Below are positions 8,062 to 10,000 of a stretch of 10,000 nucleotides of DNA, piece by piece. Position numbers and translations under genes: made by a program. This stretch comes from Kiritimatiellota bacterium (lineage in GTDB: Bacteria; Verrucomicrobiota; Kiritimatiellia; JAAZAB01): positions 1 through 10,000 of the forward strand of contig VSJD01000060.1 of NCBI GenBank assembly GCA_008636095.1. Reading direction: 5' to 3'. Each line of letters begins with the position of its first letter. Position 1 is the stretch's first letter. The notes beneath the pieces are model-generated. The model was not told the DNA's origin, searched no databases, and saw only the letters and a program-made list of their open reading frames with translations.

Positions 8062-8075
8062 AAATTCCTATACAT
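8062..8075 (+). repeat. Direct repeat copy 1, AAATTCCTATRCAT
   Basis: AAATTCCTATACAT at 8062-8075 recurs at 8201-8214 with a single difference (A to G at the eleventh base). Both copies lie directly downstream of a palindrome, 139 bases apart, and contrast with the GC-rich palindromes by being AT-rich. They may mark the ends of repeat units. Confidence 0.55.
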
Positions 8076-8084
8076 TAAATTAGA

Positions 8085-8099
8085 TCCCGCAAGGCGGGG
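8085..8099. repeat. Small GC-rich hairpin
   Basis: CCCGC (8086-8090) pairs with GCGGG (8094-8098) around loop AAG, with a flanking T-G wobble pair. It belongs to the palindrome cluster between the hydrolase and beta-helix gene B. Confidence 0.45.
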
Positions 8100-8102
8100 A
8101 AA

Positions 8103-8165
8103 CTGACCGCGCCACGAGGGCGTGGCGTCTCCAATAATGGAGGCGGGACGCCCTCGTCCCGTCAG
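8103..8165. repeat. 63-base two-arm palindrome (REP-like unit 2)
   Basis: Outer ends CTGAC (8103-8107) and GTCAG (8161-8165) are exact complements, and CTCC (8129-8132) pairs with GGAG (8139-8142) around the central loop AATAAT. Each arm holds its own 7-bp hairpin: CGCCACG/CGTGGCG (8110-8116 with 8121-8127, loop AGGG) and CGGGACG/CGTCCCG (8144-8150 with 8155-8161, loop CCCT). The two small loops are complementary to each other, as expected if the arms are inverted copies. The architecture repeats that of unit 1 with a different sequence. Confidence 0.7.
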
Positions 8166-8170
8166 AGTTG

Positions 8171-8200
8171 TCCGCCGTAGGCGGATCCGCCAATGGCGGA
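8171..8200. repeat. Two tandem 15-base hairpins sharing one stem
   Basis: TCCGCC/GGCGGA stems occur back to back: 8171-8185 with loop GTA and 8186-8200 with loop AAT. The stem sequence is identical in both and only the loop differs. This completes the palindrome cluster that fills most of the 362-base gap; the remaining stretches (7951-7997 and 8215-8281) show no gene and no convincing promoter. Confidence 0.7.
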
Positions 8201-8214
8201 AAATTCCTATGCAT
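8201..8214 (+). repeat. Direct repeat copy 2, AAATTCCTATRCAT
   Basis: AAATTCCTATGCAT matches the copy at 8062-8075 in 13 of 14 positions and follows immediately after the tandem hairpins. It lies about 70 bases before the start of beta-helix gene B. Confidence 0.55.
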
Positions 8215-8281
8215 CCAGTTAATGTTACACTTGCTACTGGCTAACAAGTCCCAAAAGGAAATCACGCAACCTGGGGTAAAA

Positions 8282-9496
8282 ATGCAAAGATCATGTGTGC
8301 TGATCATCGGATTGATGGTGTCGGGTTTTGCCTGTATCCAAATGGCCGGCGCCACGACGAATTACGTTGACCGGTATGGCACGAATCCAACGCCGAATTA
8401 CACGAATTGGGCAACGGCGGCGGTGAGTATCCAGGACGCGGTAGATGTGGCTATATTGACGCCCGGCAATACCGTGCTGGTCAGTAACGGCGTGTATGAT
8501 ACCGGTGGGACAATAACGCCGAGTTATGCGTTGACTAACCGCGTATGTGCAACAGCGGCTATTACTATTCAAAGCGTCAATGGCCCTAATTATACGTCTA
8601 TCAAAGGCCAACCATCGCCCAACGGCTTAATGGGGACAGGGGCGGTGCGGTGCGTGTATTTGGCCGGCGGCGCAAGTTTGATTGGATTCACACTGACCAA
8701 TGGATATGCGATGACGAATGGCGCCGTGTTTTATGATCGGACCGGGGGGGGCGTTTGGATCAACGCCAGCGGGAGTGTAAGCAACTGCGTGATGGTTGGC
8801 AATTATGCATATGATGGTGGCGGCGGCGCAAGTTTGTTTGGCGGCGGGACGCTGAATAATTGCATAATATCCAATAATTTTTCCTGGGGATATGGCGGAG
8901 GAGTATATTTATATAGTGGTGGTGCGAAAATGAACAACTGCATAGTTGTCGGGAATGTATCAACAAATTTTGGCGGCGGCCTTTGTATGAACTCCAGCTC
9001 GGAAGCGAATAATTGTCTGATTGCCGGAAATACCAATACCAATTACGGCAGCGGCGGCGCGTTTCTGTGGAATTCCCCAGTAAAGCTGAACAGTTGCACG
9101 ATTGTTGGGAACAATGGCGGCACAAAAGAAGGCGGGGGACTGTATTTCTATAGCTGCTCCGTATCACTGACCAATTGTATCGTCTGGGGGAACACGTCAA
9201 CCACCAGTAGCAGTAACTATTACGGCGCCAGCGCGCAAACTTTCAGTTATACATGTTCCGGGCCGGTGAAGGACGGGACGGGGAACACCGGTTCTGACCC
9301 GCAATTTATCGGGCAGGCCGCCGGGAATTATCGTCTGGGAGAGAATTCGCCCTGTGTGAATGCGGGAATATATCAGAGTTGGATGACCGGCGCGGCTGAC
9401 CTGGACGGGCATCGGCGGCTGGACAAATTCAGCGGCATTGTGGATATAGGGTGTTATGAATATGTTCCCAAAGGCATGCTCGTTACTGTCCCGTAG
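8282..9496 (+). CDS. Secreted right-handed beta-helix protein B (choice-of-anchor Q type)
   Basis: This is a 404-residue exported protein. I chose the ATG at 8282 because it begins a signal peptide (Arg3, hydrophobic core about 5-19, cleavage after Met-Ala-Gly-Ala24) and has a weak GGGG ribosome site 5 bases upstream; the longer reading from 8168 would translate the tandem hairpins. Residues 26-66 repeat the entry segment of protein A: TNYV, YGTN, YTNW, IQDAVD, NTVLVSNGVY. Regular beta-helix rungs follow, with a ladder of Cys at 169, 194, 220, 245, 272 and 299 (every 25-27 residues), most in the form (L/M/V/A)-x-N-C-x-(I/M)-x-(G/N)-N followed by a Gly-Gly-Gly turn. The C-terminal signature is SPCVNAG, QSWM, DLDGHRR, VDIGCYEY. 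No catalytic site is recognisable, and no membrane anchor or sorting signal follows the signature. An eight-G tract lies at 8744-8751. Function is unknown; a surface or extracellular carbohydrate-related or adhesive role is inferred from fold and neighbours. Confidence 0.85.
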   Translation: MQRSCVLIIGLMVSGFACIQMAGATTNYVDRYGTNPTPNYTNWATAAVSIQDAVDVAILTPGNTVLVSNGVYDTGGTITPSYALTNRVCATAAITIQSVNGPNYTSIKGQPSPNGLMGTGAVRCVYLAGGASLIGFTLTNGYAMTNGAVFYDRTGGGVWINASGSVSNCVMVGNYAYDGGGGASLFGGGTLNNCIISNNFSWGYGGGVYLYSGGAKMNNCIVVGNVSTNFGGGLCMNSSSEANNCLIAGNTNTNYGSGGAFLWNSPVKLNSCTIVGNNGGTKEGGGLYFYSCSVSLTNCIVWGNTSTTSSSNYYGASAQTFSYTCSGPVKDGTGNTGSDPQFIGQAAGNYRLGENSPCVNAGIYQSWMTGAADLDGHRRLDKFSGIVDIGCYEYVPKGMLVTVP

Positions 9497-9541
9497 AAAT
9501 GTAATCTGATTTTTGTAAAATATAACCAGAACCAGGGACAG
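9486..9541. repeat. 7-base inverted repeat flanking the gap before kdsB
   Basis: CTGTCCC (9486-9492, in the last codons of beta-helix gene B) is the exact reverse complement of GGGACAG (9535-9541). The 42 bases between them are AT-rich and contain a TATAAC (9521-9526) that could serve as a -10 box, but no good -35 sits at the right distance. This could be an operator-like site, a long-loop stem, or chance. Confidence 0.25.
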
Positions 9542-9560
9542 CCCTTATTTATTGAAGACC

Positions 9561-10000
9561 ATGCGTGTCGTGGGTGTCATTCCATCACGTTGGGAATCCA
9601 CTCGGTTTCCGGGCAAGAGCCTGGCCCCGATCTGTGGGAAGCCCTTGATCCAATGGGTCGTGGAACGGTGCCGGCAAGCCCGTCGCCTGGATGACCTGCT
9701 GGTGGCGACGGATGATGACCGCATCCGCCAGGCCGTGGAATCATTCGGGGGCCGGGTTGTCATGACGCGCGGCGATCATCCCTCCGGCACCGACCGCGTG
9801 GCCGAGGTGGTGCGGCACGACCCGGCGGACGTGGTCGTCAACATTCAGGGTGATGAGCCGCTCATCGATCCGGACTTGATTGATCGCCTGGTTGCGGTTA
9901 TGCTGGACGCTTCTGGATGGGATATGGCGACGGCGGCCGCGCCACTGGCGGCGGAGGAGGCGGGCCGGGCCACGATCTGCAAAGTCGTGGTGGACGCGGA
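9561..10000 (+). CDS. kdsB: 3-deoxy-manno-octulosonate cytidylyltransferase (CMP-Kdo synthetase), 3'-partial
   Basis: KdsB activates Kdo: CTP plus Kdo gives CMP-Kdo and pyrophosphate, in the cytoplasm, for attachment of Kdo to lipid A. The first 146 residues are present, roughly 60 percent of the usual length of about 250, and the frame runs off the window. Visible family motifs are the nucleotide-binding N-terminus (VIPSRWESTRFPGKSL, residues 6-21), VATDDDRI, the substrate-binding MTRGDHPSGTDR segment (SGTDR at 75-79) and the metal/nucleotide motif VNIQGDEP (QGDEP at 96-100), followed by MATAAAPL. The order and spacing match KdsB rather than NeuA or MurNAc-type transferases. The ribosome site is weak (GAAG 4 bases before the ATG), but no other start upstream would fit the family N-terminus. 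The upstream gap is 64 bases and AT-rich, so the gene may begin its own transcription unit. It supports a Gram-negative envelope with Kdo-containing lipopolysaccharide. Confidence 0.95.
   Translation, partial: MRVVGVIPSRWESTRFPGKSLAPICGKPLIQWVVERCRQARRLDDLLVATDDDRIRQAVESFGGRVVMTRGDHPSGTDRVAEVVRHDPADVVVNIQGDEPLIDPDLIDRLVAVMLDASGWDMATAAAPLAAEEAGRATICKVVVDA

Noticed and set aside
8171..8200. Tandem hairpins as a short CRISPR array
   Set aside because: Only two 15-base palindromes directly abutting, with 3-base loops and no spacers.
8168..8281. N-terminal extension of beta-helix gene B from an ATG-preceding frame at 8168
   Set aside because: It reads through the tandem hairpins, and the signal peptide begins at 8282.

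Overview
The window looks like a chromosomal segment of a Gram-negative, polysaccharide-degrading bacterium of the PVC group, most likely Kiritimatiellota or Lentisphaerota. This assignment is inference. It rests on two secreted right-handed beta-helix proteins ending in the Ser-Pro-Cys-(Ile/Val)-Asn-Ala-Gly / Asp-Leu-Asp / Val-Asp-(Ile/Leu)-Gly-x-Tyr-Glu signature (the 'choice-of-anchor Q' type common in that group), a very large secreted CBM9-plus-hydrolase protein, many GC-rich palindromes between genes, and a kdsB gene, which implies Kdo-containing lipopolysaccharide. No taxonomic marker gene is present.

Layout, all genes on the + strand. 2-1810: the 3' portion of a multi-bladed beta-propeller protein of unknown role whose start lies outside the window. 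1811-2062: intergenic, with an imperfect palindromic (REP-like) element. 2063-3463: secreted beta-helix protein A. 3555-7919: a 1454-residue secreted multidomain protein made of a CBM9-like module, a CBM4/9-like jelly roll, a TIM-barrel glycoside-hydrolase-like core with a GH42-style cysteine cluster, a beta-sandwich, an Fn3-like domain, a FlgD-type Ig domain and a second CBM4/9-like jelly roll. 7920-8281: a non-coding block packed with at least four palindromic units and a 14-base direct repeat. 8282-9496: secreted beta-helix protein B, related to A. 9561-10000: the 5' part of kdsB, cut by the window edge.

How the genes might work together (inference): the exported CBM/hydrolase protein would bind and cleave a polysaccharide outside the cytoplasm, and the two exported beta-helix proteins that flank it could be carbohydrate-binding, adhesive or lyase-like surface proteins. 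The beta-propeller may belong to the same carbohydrate locus, but its fragment shows no catalytic signature. kdsB is housekeeping envelope biosynthesis and probably opens a different transcription unit. The spacing between genes (252, 91, 362 and 64 bases) does not suggest one tight operon; only the 2063/3555 pair is close enough to be readily co-transcribed.

The most notable points are the GH42-like zinc-site cysteine pattern inside an otherwise unplaceable giant hydrolase, the cluster of palindromes at 7998-8200 with its flanking direct repeat, and an eight-G tract in each of the two beta-helix genes. I saw no tRNA, rRNA, CRISPR array, transposase or phage gene.
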